Shown: piece after piece, positions 34,811 to 47,830 of the stretch | Numbering within the stretch: the first letter of the stretch is position 1 | Layout: each line of letters starts with the position of its first letter | Made by a program: the position numbers and the translations under genes | The notes under the pieces: model-generated | Told to the model about the DNA's origin: nothing | The model's database searches: none | What the model saw: only the letters and a program-made list of their open reading frames with translations | Assembly: GCA_947650365.1 (NCBI GenBank) | Contig: OX393557.1 | Location: 54,784,972 to 54,848,971, forward strand | Source of the DNA: Chamaelirium japonicum | Taxonomy: Eukaryota > Streptophyta > Magnoliopsida > Liliales > Melanthiaceae | Direction: 5' to 3' | DNA: 64,000 bases

Positions 34811-35988
34811 ATGAGGTTTTTTATTGGACCGATGCCTAAAAGATCCTCCAATTGATTAACAGTACCACGCTAGTAAATGATGAAACATATGAACAACATG
34901 TTTATAGTTCTATCTATCCTATATTATGAGGATGTTTTTCGTAAATGTGTAACATACTGAGCCTATGTGGATTTAAATGTCTCACCCCCCTCACATATGA
35001 TATTGTTATAGATACTAACTTGACAAGAGAATGACTAGGAGTAGAAGGATAAGGCTTAGAGGAGGTTGGAGACCCAGTCTACCAACCCTACCTGATCGGA
35101 GGCCGAGACGAAGCTAAAAATAATTCTATATGTATTTCTCTTTTTATAAACTCGTGATGTAATGAACTTCATGTGTTGAATAAAACTGCTCGCTCTTCCT
35201 ACTACTTACTGGTGGATTTGATGGTACTAAGTTGTTCTTCTCTAACACCTGAGGCGTTACATGAAGTGCTCTGAGAAGGTTTATTCTCATGAGCAAAAGA
35301 GATTGGCTAACACTAGATGACTGCTTCCTCCAAAAGTTGGAGCTAGGCAAGTATCAAATGTTGAAGGTTCAAAAAATATGGCTTGCATTGATGTGTCCAA
35401 TGGCACCACAGAAGTTACAAGTCAGAATGAACTTCTTCGACTTGCTTGCAGCTAGAGCTAGTTCTTCGGTGTTCTTTAGTTCAAACATATGAACTTTCTA
35501 TGAAAACCTGGATCAAGTCTTCCAGGGAAACTAGTTCTTCAGTGTCATCTGGTGATTCTCGTAAGGAAACTTAAGAGTAGTCTGAGCCCAAAGTGGGTCC
35601 ATTGCCCAAAATGTTTCAGGACAATCCCCAGTGTCAATAAAGAAAAATAAAACTCGGGGCCTGTTTAGCTAGTTTACGAATAAATAGACCCAACATTTTT
35701 AACCGTCTAGCAACAAAATGAACTAATAATTTCCTTCGGCACAAAAATGATCCTTGAAGTTGTGGTGAGCCCTCCACCCTGTGAGGTTATTACAAATCAG
35801 GATATTTCTCCCGCTCGTGCACCCTAACAGGTGTACTGGTCACTACAGTGGTCTCTTCAAAAAAAATGAAGGTAGGCTTCAACTCCATTAATAGTTATAA
35901 GGGCCATTGGATTATACTTATACCAGCTTGTTGGTTAGCCTTGTTGTCGCTCCGCAAAAATTGGACAGGTTGGGACCCAATTTGGCTA
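34811..35988. other. Intergenic, no gene recognised; contains the segment shared with 8.2 kb
   Basis: 35585-35642 is a close match to 8220-8280. 'ctagttcttcggtg' and 'ctagttcttcagtg' phrases recur near 35458 and 35531. No family recognised in the short frames. Confidence 0.4.
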
Positions 35989-36140
35989 TATTAGATGTAG
36001 AGTTGCTATTAGTCCCATCTTGGTAGTGGTATTGTAATGTTGTGTGTTCTCTCCTTTTATAAGGAGAGGTAGCCTTATGTAATGATGATATCAATACAAG
36101 GAGTTTTCTCCCCAAACCCTCTCCCTCTTTCTTTGTAACA

Positions 36141-36152
36141 TGGTATCAGAGC
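36141..36152 (+). other. Primer binding site, initiator Met-tRNA
   Basis: TGGTATCAGAGC directly after the 5' LTR of the TRIM-like element. Confidence 0.9.
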
Positions 36153-36589
36153 CAGCCTTGGGTTTCGGAGACCACCTATGGCCTCAGACTCCTCGGTCAC
36201 CACTGGCGACTTCGGGGAGGCCGGGCATAGTAACTTTATTCGTCCTCCATCTCTCCGACTCCCCTTAGCCACTGTCGCCCAATCATGAGATGTTGGATCT
36301 CAGATCATGATCTCATTTTCTCACGATCTCGCATCGGCGTTCACCCTCGTTGTGCGGCTTCGATCACCCCTACAGCCTAAGACTCTCGCTCCTCACCCCT
36401 TTTGTGTGACCCTCTGCACCCTCGCGGGGCCCTCTGTGTGACATCACGCCCCTCTCGTGTTCTATGCGACCTCACCGGCAGCCTCTTTTTCTCGTGCTCG
36501 CCGCATCCCTGTCACCTCTTCTCTGCTACTCACCTCCCTGGCCGACTCTTCGCCAGCACCCTACATTCGCCTTGCGCTTTGCTAGCTTA

Positions 36590-36850
36590 TCTGCGCCCTA
36601 CACTCTGTTAGTCCACCTGCACTCTACCGGTCTGCCTGCACCCTGTACTCTATCGGCCTGCCTGCGCCCTGTACTCTATCGGCCTACATGTAGTGCTCTG
36701 CCGGTCTGCTTGTGCCCTACACCCTATGCTCAGCCGGTCCGTCTGCACCCTATGCTCTGCTGGTCCGCATGCGTAATACACTCTGTCAGTCTGCATACAC
36801 CTTGTGCTCTACCGGTCCACCCTCTACACCCTGCTCTTTGCCTATCGAGA
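36590..36850 (+). repeat. Minisatellite inside the TRIM-like element
   Basis: Units of ~30-38 bases such as CTGCGCCCTGTACTCTATC plus GGCCTGC recur ~7 times. The same minisatellite appears at 40375-40650 in the related element. Confidence 0.65.
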
Positions 36851-37566
36851 TCCTCTCTCCCTCCGATCTAGCTTTTCTTCCTCCGGTGTCTCTGTCCTTG
36901 GCTGTTGTCATATCTTATCTTCTTTCTCCCTGGTCGCACGAGCTCTCGGATCTCCTCTCTCTAGTTACACTTGTGCCAGCTCTTTAATCCTCTCTCTTCC
37001 TGGTTGTGCTACTCTATCACAGCTACGACTCTATTTTCTCTTCTTTGTGTATGATGATTGAGATCTTCTAGGAGGTGTTAAGTGCTTGCTTCGGTTGAGT
37101 GCTTGCCTCCTATAAGGTCTCATGCATGCATCCACACAATTCTTAGCCGATCTCTCCCTTTTCAGTCTCTTTCATTGTCGGCTTCAATTTTAGCTGGTTT
37201 CCTCTACTTCAATCCTTAGTGATCCTTGCCAGTTCCCCGGTTGACTTGCTTATAGGTTGGCCAAGTTCCCTCGGTTATCCTGCTTGCAGGTCAATCAGGT
37301 TCCCAGGATGACTTGATTGCAGGTCGGCTGGCACTATCTTTACTCTACAAAATAAAAATAGGGATATTTGATGTATCTTTTTTCTTTCTTTTATTTACCA
37401 AACTGATGTCAGTTTATACCTTACATCAGTTTGACGGGGGGTATTAGATGTAGTGTTACTATTAGTCCCACCTTGGTAGTGGTAATGTAATGGTGTACGT
37501 TCTTTCCTTATATAAGGAGATGTAATTTTATGTAATGATGATATCAATACAAGAAGTTTTCTCCCC

Positions 37567-38156
37567 TATTATACGTAGAGTTACTATTGTGGGTGAAAAA
37601 ATTATACCGGACCGGACCAGACCCACATGGGCTGGTGCAACAGCCCAAGTAGGCAAGCCCAGATCCATGGACATACTCTATCGGGCCCTCAAATCAAGTC
37701 CCCCCATTTTGGACTCGGACAATGGCCCAATAGGTCAGGGGCCCATCTAGGAGGCCCGGACAATGGCCCGCATGAACGCCCAAGCCCAATGCCACCTCAT
37801 CACTGCAATATACACACAGACTTCAGCTATAAGAGAACCCCTATGGTATTCAGAAAAGGGGTTGGAGGATTAATCATTGGAAAAAAGTAGATTCCAGAGC
37901 CAGTGCCAGAGCTCTTTTCTTCCTTCTAGTTTCCTTCTAGTTGCCTTGTGTAACCCCATTGTATGCAGCTTCTATCGGCCTATTGAGATAACGCTCAACC
38001 CATCTTTATTCACATTATAGTGAAGATCAGGTGGCACCTCTCGCTTGGAGATGTAGGTCATAGATCAAACTTCGACAACATCCCTCGTGTCATCTCTCTC
38101 TCTCTCTCTCTCACTTACTCTATGCCATGTATAGCATCCACATTCAATCAAGGCAC
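37567..38156 (+). other. Truncated LTR start and decayed LTR-like DNA
   Basis: 37567-37590 resembles the first bases of the TRIM LTR (TATTATACGTAGAGTTACTATT). 37600-37800 is rich in GGGCC/GGCCC phrases. The stretch 38030-38095 (GGAGATGTAGGTCATAG, then CAAACTTCG) resembles the end of a Gypsy-type LTR, but no partner was found. Confidence 0.35.
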
Positions 38157-40697
38157 CTATTAGTCCCACCTTAGTTGTGGTATTGTAATGGTGTAGGACA
38201 GGTAGGCTTATGTAATCAATCAATAAATACAAGGAGTTTTCTCGCAAAAACCTAGTCGCTCTCTTCCTCTCTCTTCGTAACATGGTATCAGAGGTAGACT
38301 AGGGTTTTGAAGACCCCCTCTAATCTCGGCCTCCTTGATGCCGTTAGCAATTGAGGAGGCTGAAAATAGTCAAAAAAAAAATTTACGTGACATGCGCTCT
38401 ATGAGTGGCCCTTGCAATCTGTGATCTATCCTGTCCCCTGCATCAGGCGATGCCCTTGATCCATGTGTGACACCCCCTCCCCTGTGTGATCCATGCGCCT
38501 GGTGTGATTCCCTACGCCCTTGATCCCCTTGACCCATGTGCCTTGCTAATTGCTCCCCGATCTCCCTTCTGCGATCCGAGCCCGCGTAACCCGGGTTACG
38601 AGTCGGTCGTGCGGCGCCCTGTATGCATCCATGCTAGAGCCGTCCATACGACACCCTACGCGCGTCCCTGTTGAAGCCACCTACATAATGCCTACACGCA
38701 TCCGTGCCAGAGCCCGTGCGACGCCCTACCTGCAAGAATCACCCAACACCGGCCACCTGCTCCCCGGTCTCCCGTGTCCCCGCACCATCCTCCTCCCATG
38801 TCGATAGACAGCCCACCGGCCTGCGCCCTCCTCCTTCTCCCACGCCAACCTTCTCCTTCCTTGTAGTTGAGCCTTATCTCCCCTTCTCCTCTGCGCAGAC
38901 TGCCGCCAAGCCACCAGCACGAGCTCCGGCTACCGCTTGCACAAAAGATCTGGCTGCCCATGCCTGATTCGGCCATCGCTTGCCTCCTCCTCCTTGCGCG
39001 CTGACCTCCTCCATAGGCACCCTGATCACCAGCCTCCTCTTGCCCTCCTCCGCTGCTCGTCATCCAGCCTTGTGCGATCCCGAGCACCCCTCCCCTCTTG
39101 TGTGATTTTTTTTCCTCTTATGTGATCCCGAGCCCTCAGGTCCCCTGTGCAATCTCCGCCAGCCAGCCAACCTTGGGCGAACCCGCTGATCCGTCCCAGC
39201 CGCCTCTCCTCTGCTTACCGTCCGGCCGACCACCTCCTATGCGAAGCATACCTCACGCATGCCCTATCACAGGGGGGCCAGATCTAGCCTGACTGAATCT
39301 CCTCCTCTGCTCATCGTCCGGTCGACCACTTACCGTGTGCCGATCATATCCTCGCACACATTGCCAGCCCTCGTCTATAGCTCGCGTCGGTCACCTCATC
39401 ACCTTTAGCTCAAATCCCTCGTCGGTACCTCCTCCTAGACAGCTGCCACACACGCTGTCGGCCCACCTCCTTCCTTGCTAGAAGGTGTGTCTCCTTCCTT
39501 GAGTTCTACTTGAAGCCCATGTCACCTCCTCTTGGCAGGACTGCTCTCCCAGATTCTTGTACGCCAATCGCCGAACACCCCTGTGCGAAACGCGATCCCA
39601 ACGTCAGAGCACCTCGAGTCAACCGAGTCTACCTCAACTGCATCAATCTATCCCAGTTTGACGATAACCTCCAACACCTCGCTCGTCGTAGTAGCACTGT
39701 CGATTCTGTCCGAATTTGGCTCGGCGTGCTCTGTCTGTGCAGTCCAGCAGCTCGATCACCCACTTGAATTCCTTTCTTGTGCATGCCCTGTCGGCCACCT
39801 GTAGCAACCCTGCGTGAGACGATACCAACCCTCACCAATGCAGACCTTATCATCTAGTCCTCGCCCTATCCGCCAGTCACCCTGTGCTAGCATCAGCCCT
39901 ACTTGCACTTGGCCTGCACCCACGTTGACGCTGATCTGTGCCAGCTTCGGTCCTATCTTCGTACACATCGGCCTTGTGCTTGCGTCTGCCTATGTTCGCG
40001 TCGACCCTGTTTGCGCCCATATGAGTTCACGCTGGCCTTCTCGACGTCATCGTTAGCCCCTGCATTGCCTCTCCTTCTTCATTGGTTGTCTGCATTCTTA
40101 GCCTTCTCATGTACCTCATCGAAGGTGTCCTGCACTAGTCAGTCCCCGGAATCTGTCAACCTCCGATCAGGATTTGCTAAATTCCTATTGGCTTCTTCTC
40201 CTTGCCGCGACTCTGACCCTCTCCTCCAGCTGCCTCTTCTATGCTTATAGCCACACTTGTCCTCCGTCTGTAGTGTCTACTCTCAGTCTCTCCTTGGGAT
40301 TATTTGTGCATGTGCCTGCACCCTAGCCTCCAGTATTTCTTCTACACTGATGCATTTTAGTTCGGCATCTTTGCTTGCGCCCTGCGCCCTGTACTCTACT
40401 GGTATACGTGCGCCTGCACGTGTGCCCTGCGCCTTGTGCTTTACCTATCGAGATCCTCTTTCTCTCTATGTACGGCCTATACTTTGACGGCCCACTTGCG
40501 CCTTGCGATCTGTCTATTCGCCTACGCCTGCACCTATGCCCAGCGCCCTGTGCTCTATCAATCCGCTCGCGGCCTGTGCCCTGCACTCTACCGGTATGTG
40601 TGCGTCTACATTTATGTCATGTGCCCTGTGCTCTGCCAGTCAAGGTCCTCTTTCTCCCTGGTCATACGGGTTCTCGGATCTCCTCCCTCCGGTCTAT
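38157..40697 (+). mobile_element. TRIM-like LTR element, copy 2, 5' part (interrupted by Copia copy 2)
   Basis: 38157-38282 matches the TRIM copy 1 LTR (CTATTAGTCCCACCTTAG, then GGTATTGTAATGGTGTAG, AATACAAGGAGTTTTCTC). TGGTATCAGAGG follows at 38284-38295, a PBS with one mismatch to the usual form. The internal region starts like copy 1 (GGGTTTTGAAGACC) and ends at 40640-40697 with phrases also found at 36920-36965 (TTCTCGGATCTCCTC). The first ~10 bases of the LTR are missing. Everything downstream should lie beyond Copia copy 2. Open frames of up to ~159 codons reflect CT-rich composition and have no recognised domain. Confidence 0.7.
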
Positions 40698-42829
40698 TGG
40701 AAATAATTCCATGGTAGAGGCTCGCAGGCGAAACGATTTTGCGGTCGAAAGACCGTTCATGGTGCACGTTACACGATTTAAACTTTCATTGAAACTAATC
40801 TACATATGTGTGCATGTGTATGCACGTGAATCGAACACTCTAACGGCAATCTAGCGTAATGATTATCTAGCATGCATGCAAATCATAATGCTCGCTAGAT
40901 CTACATGTTAGATTACACATACCTTTCGTATGGATCTTTTAACCGCGGAGAATTATCTTTTTTGTCGATGGAGACGGAAGATCGTTCGCGATGATGCCGA
41001 TGGTATGAATGGAGACGATGCCTTCTTGTTCACCCGATCTCACACAATGCATGGACCGTCGCTCTCGGATCTCTGAGTGCCTCCGAAGAATGACCCTTCT
41101 CCTTTTTCGAAACTCCACACGAGGAAAACGAAGTTGCAAGCGGGAAATTGGAGAGAGATTAGGGAGAGAACTAGAGATATGAGAGAGGGAGGAGGTTCGG
41201 TTTTGGCATCCATATGGCTGGCCCCATATAGCCCCTTATATAGGGCCAGCCTACCCCCTTGGATCCTTAGGATCCAAGGGGATAAAGACCTCCCACAATT
41301 ATCTCTCCATTATCACCCTTTTATCTCTTCTTCTATTTACCATTTTACCACTTTTTAGGGCTCGATTTTGACCAATTCGAACCCTTATCCCTATCTATAT
41401 GGGCCGGCCCTATAGATGAGGGATTCTCATCCCTACAATATAGGGCCGGCCCTAGCATAGTCTCCCATTGCTAGGGTCAGCCAAGAGTGAGGTCTGGCAG
41501 AGTGAGGTTTTTACCAAAACGCCCTGACGCCTTATTTTGACCATTTCTAGCGCGCGAGACCTAGTGGCCATTACTTAAGTGATTTCTACTAGTTACCTTA
41601 CTATTAACTGAGGCCACCGGAGGGTGCCTCTAGCAAAGTTAACTAGTCAACTCGCAACATACCCCGGTGCATCATACCTATGCAGCGAAGTTCACTTATG
41701 GCTAAGGATTACTACATGCGCATCTGTACTAGTCTCGGGCATACCCCTTAGTACTCGCATATAGTTACGCATCTACCGTGCTCTAGTGCCAAGCACACAC
41801 GAAGCGTATACTTCTTTCTTCCTCTTAATGCTTAAGGTGTTCCGAGGAGATGGTTCAAGAACCGTACATAATGTTGATAAGGTGGAACCATCAGGGACCA
41901 GGGTTCCTGGCTTCCAACTCAAGCTCGATCGACACACTACCTGAGTGTACCATCGATCCTCTAAGCTCGAGTTAACCTGCGTAGCCACCAAGAGTGCGAT
42001 GCAGGCTGCACCCTAATTCACCCAAACTTACTATGTTCTCCATCATACCCCTGTTCTCCGCTTAGTAGTGGTAAACCCATTGTCCCTCCACTTGATGCCA
42101 TGATTCACTTCGAGCGTTGGAGACTATCGTAAGGCTCGAATGATCATATGACTTGGTTCCTTCCAGGTTAACCTATACATCGTAACTCTGATTACCCCGT
42201 CGAGTAATCGAACCCGGTCAACAGTCAAACTGATGACCACCAGGCCTGGGTTTGGTACAGTGTAAGTCACACCAAGGAACGCACCTCCCTTCAAGAGTGT
42301 GGATGGCCTGCAGGAGTGACACGCTAATACAACGCCAGCCGGGTAACCCAGTACACCGTAGTTTTGGATCACTGTATACGGATCCTCACACATTGGTACG
42401 CCAAAGCACCCCGCAACTGGTTAGTCCATCAGACGTGGTTCCTTATGGTTTAGGACCATTTTACCCTAAGCAGAAACATGGTTTAGTGTACCAGTGTCTG
42501 CTCACTGATCTATACACCGTGTTAGTTCCGTTCAACCACAGACACTGTGTCTGGTGATGACCATGGTGAAGACTTTTCATGAACTGTCATCCCCAATAGC
42601 TTATCATAATGAGGCGACCAACCTGATCATAGCTGCGAACTTATTTAGATTATATGGGACCAATCCACTCAGTCTTCAACTTAGTGGACTACCATATAAC
42701 TATGGCTCTCTGTTCTGAAAAGAACATGTAACTGTGTTACGTACCTATATACATCTCATATAATAACTATCAATCTTTATTAGATCAAAACATAAAGTTT
42801 TACAAGCTTAGAACACATCAATCCTAACA
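40698..42829 (-). repeat. Copia copy 2, 3' LTR (~2.1 kb)
   Basis: On the minus strand it starts TGTTAGGATTGATGTG directly after the purine tract and probably ends at TTTCCA (plus 40698). Without the second LTR in the window, the far boundary is an estimate. It contains the palindromic phrase GGGGGCTGGCC/GGGCCGGCCC around 41216-41450. Confidence 0.65.
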
Positions 42830-42843
42830 ATCTCCCACTTGGT

Positions 42844-45800
42844 CTAGCAAAGCAAAATGGTTTTGACTCCCATCGCATCCACATGTCGCTTGAATGCCTT
42901 GATAGGTATTGCCTTGGTGAAAGGATCAGCAACATTATCTATAGATGCAATCTGTGTCACCGCTACTCACCCTTGCTTTTGAAACTGCCGAATCAAGTAG
43001 AATTTGCGCTCGATGTGCTTCCCCTTTTGGTGATGTCTTGGCTCCTTTGCTTGTGCTACCGCCCCACTATTGTCACAATAAAGCACAATAGGTAACTGGG
43101 CCTCTGGTACGTACCCCAAATCCTTAAGGAATTTCTTGAGCCATACCGCCTCTTTGGCTGCCTCGCACGCTGCAACGTACTCAGCCTCTGTGGTAGAATC
43201 CATAATGCATTTCTGCTTCACACTCTGCCAACTAACCGCTGCTCCTCCTAACATAAACACAAAACCTGATGTTGATTTTTTGGATTCCAAATCTGACATA
43301 AAGTCAGAATCTGTATATCCAATCAGCGTCAGTTCTTGTGCAGTGTAAACCAACTCATAGTCCCTTGTTCTACAAAGGTACTTGAGTATACACTTCACTG
43401 CTGTCCAGTGATCTAGACCCGGATTCGACTGAAACCGACCCATCATGCCTACTGCGAAACAGATATCTGGCCTTGTACAATGCATAGCATATATTAGACT
43501 ACCTAATGCTGAAGCATAAGGTATCTTCTGTATTTCTGCTCTCTCCTCAGGTATCTTAGGACATTGATCCTTAGACAGTTTTATGCCATGTTTAAATGGC
43601 ACAAAACCCTTCTTGGAGTTTTGCATGTCAAAGCTAGCCATAACCTTATCTATATACGCGACCTGTGACTGCGAGAGAATCCTGTTCTGGCGATCTCGTG
43701 TTACCTTGATCCCCAAAACATAACTCGCTTCACCTAGGTCTTTCATATCGAACTGTATTGACAACCAGACCTTTACCATTGACAATGTTCCAACATCATT
43801 CCCAATGAGCAGAATATCGTCTACGTAAAGTATCAAATATACCACTGTAGTCTTATCACTCCTCTTGTATACACATAGTTCATCCTCGTTTTGAGTAAAT
43901 CCATATGACTGGATTGTCTGATCAAAACGGATGTTCCAACTTCTAGATGTTTGCTTTAGTCCATAAATGGACTTCTGCAACTTGCAAATTAGATGTTCCT
44001 GACCCTCTGACTCAAAACCTGGTGGCTGTATTATATATATGTCTTCTTTCAAATTCCTATTGAGGAATGTTGTCTTGACATCCATTTGCCAGATCTCCTA
44101 GTTATAATGGTCTGCAATGGATAGTAGGATCCGATTAGACTTTATCATAGCTACCAGCGAGAAGGTTTCGTCAAAGTCGATTCCTTCTCTCTGGGTATAA
44201 CCCTTGGCAACTAATCTAGTTTTATAAGTCTCAATTGTACCATCGGATCCTTTCTTCTTCTTGTACACCCACTTATACCCAATAGGTTTAATATTGGATG
44301 ATGGTGTAACAAGAGTCCAGACAGCGTTATGGGACATTGATACAATTTCTGCCTCCATAGCCTTTTGCGAGTCAGAGCCGTCAGAAGCTCCCACTGCATC
44401 ATCGTAGCTTAGTGGGTCATCCTCCTGACCTTCTAGATCAACCAATAAGGTTTCTCTATAGTATCTGTCAGGAGCTCTGATGCTTCTCCCACTGCGATGA
44501 GGTGGTGGTTGTGTTACGGGATTAATAGGTTCTACAGTATCTGGTATATTAATGTCTGTAATGTCAGCTCCCACTATGCTTTCGGATGCGCTCTCTGATC
44601 TAGTACCTAGTAGTTCATCCAGAACTACCTCACTAGTAGGCTTGTGGTCCATAATATAATCCCGTTCTAAAAAATAGGCGTTCGTTGAAACGATCACCTT
44701 CTTTTCCTCAGGATCATAAAATAGGCCTCCTTTGGTCTCCTTAGAATACCCTACAAACAAACATACCTTGGACTTTAGTTCCATCTTATCCCTCTTATCC
44801 TTCCGCACATGTACAGGACATCCCCATATTCTGAAATGCTATAGTTTCGGTTTATTCCTTGACCACAGCTCTCTAGGGGTCTGAAGTACTGACTTGGATG
44901 GAACGTGGTTCATAATATAAACTGCTGTTTGTAGGGCATATCCCCAAAAAGTTATTGGTAAATTAGCGTAACTCATCATGCTACGAACCATGTCCAACAG
45001 GGTTCGATTCCTTCTCTCGGAAACTCCATTCTGTTGTGGGGTACCTGGAGCAGTTAACTGAGATGTTATCCCATGCTCCACCATATACCCAAGGAACTCG
45101 TCAGATAGGTACTCACCTCCTCGATCAGATCGAAGGGTTTTTATATATTTGTCTGTCTGCTTTTCTACTTCAGTCCTGAACTCTTTGAACATGTCAAAGG
45201 ATTCTGACTTCCGTTGCATTAGGTAAATATAACCATATCTTGAGTAATCATCAATAAAAGTGATGAAGTACTTATGGCCTCCTATCGCCTTGACTCTCAT
45301 GGGTCCACACACATCTGAATGGATTAACTCCAATACCTCAGTAGCTCTTACTCCTTTGCCTTTAAAGGCCCTCTTGATCATCTTGCCTTCCAAGCAGGAT
45401 TCACAGGTGGGAAGGATCTCCATAGGATCTGTTTCCAGAAGCCCGACCTTCACCATCCTATAGATCCTGTCTAAGCCAATATGCCCAAGTCGTAAGTGCC
45501 ATAATTGGGTTAAATTTTCCGAAGGTTTCTTACGCTTAGATGAATTAACATTAAATGCTGAAGTTATTATGTTATCTTTTTCAAATTTAGGACTGATAAT
45601 ATAGAGATGATTATGAACCATTCCTCTTATTATAAAAGTTCCATTCAGCTTAAACGACACACCCGAAGCATCAAAATAAACTGAATAACCTTTATTAACT
45701 AAAGAAGAAACAGAAATCAAGTTACGTCTCAAGGACGGTACATAAAAAACATCTCTAAGAGTCAAAGTCTTATTATTCGAAAAACTAAGATTAACTTCTT

Positions 45801-46809
45801 CAATAGCTTCAGCAACAGCCACGGCCTCAGTTCCCATGCTTAAGGTCACCTCTCCATCAAGCAACCTTCTACTTTTCCGAAATCCCTAAAGAGAGTTACA
45901 GGCATAGTTAGTGGATCCTGAATCCACAATCCAACTAGCAAAAGAACTATTACTCGAAAGAAATAATTCAACAACTAAGAGTTGTAGATTACCTTCACCA
46001 GCATTCTGAGGCTTCTTATAGTCCTTCTTCCAATGACCCTTTTGGCCACACCGAAAACACTTCGTGCCCGGTTTCTTTGATTCTTCAGACCCAGAGGCCC
46101 CAGCAGAGTCCTGCACAGGCACTGACTTAGGTTTCTTCTTATGTTTCTTGCCCTGAGGTTTACCAGACTTCTTAAAGGATCTGCGTTGCACGTGAAGTGC
46201 TTCGCCCTTCTGCTTGAAGCCATCCTCAGCTGCCTGGAGAGCTCCCAGAAGCTCTGCATTTGCCATAGCCAACTTGTTCAAATTAAAGTTGGTGACAAAG
46301 CCTTCAAAGGCTCCAGACAGTGACGAGAGGAAGATATCTGTCATCACCTCGCCTTCTAGCACAATGTCCATGGTAGCTAGTTCATTCTGGAACCCAAATA
46401 TTTTCATCATGTGTTCCCGAACCAGCATCCCATTAGACATCTTAGTGCCGATGAGTTTCTTGATGGTAAGGTATCGCATAACGCGATTGTGACCTTCAAA
46501 TATTTCCTTTAAATATAACATCATATCAGAAGCGTCGAGCATCACCTCGACCTGCTTCTGCAGAGTTGTTTGCAAGGATGCTATAATATAGCATTTACAT
46601 ATTTCATTAGATTCATTCCAGTCAGTGAAGGTCTTTAACTGTGCCTCTGTGGCATCGGGTCCTGGCAAATCCGACTCAGGGTCATTCAGGGCTGTCATAT
46701 GTTTACCAATCCTTAAGACCAGGTACAGGTTGCGCTTCCAGTCCTCATAGTTGGGACCGGTGAGTTTGTGGCCATTTAGGATAACGGACAGGGGGTTTAA
46801 CTTAGTCAT
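42844..46809 (-). pseudogene. Copia copy 2 gag-pol polyprotein (four premature stops, no frameshift)
   Basis: A single minus-strand frame runs from ATG at 46809 to TAG at 42844-42846. Gag has the LNG..NYEDWKRNL start and a UBN2 region. Its zinc knuckle reads C-x2-C-x4-H-x4-Tyr, so the last Cys is lost. The protease motif is DSGS. The integrase has H-x-x-x-H/C-x-x-C (about 45500-45395) and D,D,E motifs (HSDVCGP, DDYSRYGY, SERRNRT). The reverse transcriptase has YVDDILLIGND near 43825, then RNase H. Premature stops: TAG 45886-45888 (after the protease motif), TAG 44839-44841 (after integrase), TAG 44098-44100 (in RT), TGA 42967-42969 (near the RNase H end). It is well preserved otherwise, so it is younger or less decayed than copy 1. 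Confidence 0.92.
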
Positions 46810-47281
46810 CTGAAAAAAAAAATTGAATAATGAGAATGCATGAAAACTTATTTTATGGATTTTTAAAACAAGCTAATTATATCCATGTGTCAACGCTACC
46901 CTCAAGCAAAGCCATTTCAATGGATTAATTAACCATGTATGTAAGATCTCGGAATCGACGGTACCTACCCTAGGGGGCATCATACAGCGTCAATCCGCTT
47001 ACACGGGCCTTTTCCTTGACCTTATCCAAATCTGCCAACTAAGGGCTTTGATGGACCATGGTTATCTTTCGGCCAGTACTACGTGATCCCCATTGTCTGA
47101 GCAACGAATGCCTTACGTGTACTTTGGATGCTTACCCACGAGCCTAGGTAAATACGACATGGGAGTTCATGCGGCCCCCACTAGGGTGGGATAAAAAGCC
47201 CTTCTCCCCTCACCCCGTAATTACCATATCTAAAGAGAGATCACTTTGGCATGGAATAACATAACCCCCATCCTAGGGGAT
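46810..47281 (-). other. Copia copy 2 5' leader, cut by the CACTA insertion
   Basis: Non-coding DNA upstream of the gag ATG on the minus strand. No PBS complement was found, consistent with the PBS and 5' LTR lying on the far side of the CACTA element. The three bases before the CACTA terminus are GAT, the candidate 3-bp target duplication. Confidence 0.6.
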
Positions 47282-47830
47282 CACTACAAAAAAAACAGTT
47301 ATTACCGACGGACAATATCCATCGGTAATATTAAAATTCCGTCGGTAATGTTCTATAGCGACGGAAGATATTTCCGTCGCTGGCTGTCGGGAAAGAAGGC
47401 GTCGGGGAAAACAATACGACGGACTAATTATTACCGTCGGTAATAATAATTAATACCGACGGTAATATTAAAGCCGTCGGTAATATTTAATCAATTAAAA
47501 AATAATATAATATAGTATTACCGACGAAACATAATAATACGTCGGTAATATATAACCATTTTACCGACGGGTATAGTCTGTCCTGTCGGTAATACTATAT
47601 ATATTACCGACACATATATATTACCCGTCGGTAATAATATATATATTACCGACAAAATTTATATAACCATCGGTAATACTATATCTATTACCGACGCATA
47701 TATATATTACCCGTCGGTAATAATATATATATTACCGATGGATATTATATGCCGTCGGCACATTATTAATAATTTAAAAAAAATAAAAATATTATTACCG
47801 ACGGAATAATTAATTTCCGTCGGTAATAAG
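47282..47830. repeat. CACTA left terminus and subterminal repeats
   Basis: About 25 copies of TTACCGACGG or a one- or two-base variant occur in alternating orientation, often as close inverted pairs enclosing 5-20 AT-rich bases. In En/Spm elements such motifs bind the TNPA protein and aid end pairing; that role here is by analogy. Confidence 0.92.

Larger units (their letters stand above)
35989..37566 (+). mobile_element. Small non-coding LTR element (TRIM-like), copy 1
   Basis: The 5' LTR ~35989-36140 (~152 bp) is followed directly by a tRNA-iMet primer binding site (36141-36152). A purine tract (GACGGGGGG) at ~37433-37441 precedes a second LTR from 37442 with the same order of phrases (TATTAGATGTAG, CTATTAGTCCCA, TGGTAGTGG, ATAAGGAGA, GATGATATCAATACAAG). 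The internal ~1.3 kb has no gag or pol; it is CT-rich with minisatellite phrases. The LTR start reads TA rather than TG, probably mutated. The 3' LTR loses its last ~25 bases and runs into the start of another LTR copy at ~37567. Confidence 0.8.
40698..47281 (-). mobile_element. Ty1/Copia LTR retrotransposon copy 2 (minus strand), interrupted by CACTA
   Basis: On the minus strand the order is leader (47281-46810), gag, protease, integrase, RT, RNase H (to 42844), purine tract (42830-42840) and 3' LTR (42829-40698). The 5' LTR and PBS are not in the window because a CACTA transposon begins at 47282 inside the leader. The long LTR (~2.1 kb) separates it from Copia copy 1. Its insertion split TRIM copy 2. 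Confidence 0.88.

Noticed and set aside
35989-36140. Host promoter or tRNA gene near the TGGTATCAGAGC motif
   Set aside because: The motif is a retrotransposon primer binding site directly after an LTR, and the tRNA body is absent.
36402-40854. Cys/Leu/Pro-rich frames of 70-159 codons
   Set aside because: They arise from the CT-rich minisatellite of the TRIM-like elements and shift frame between units.
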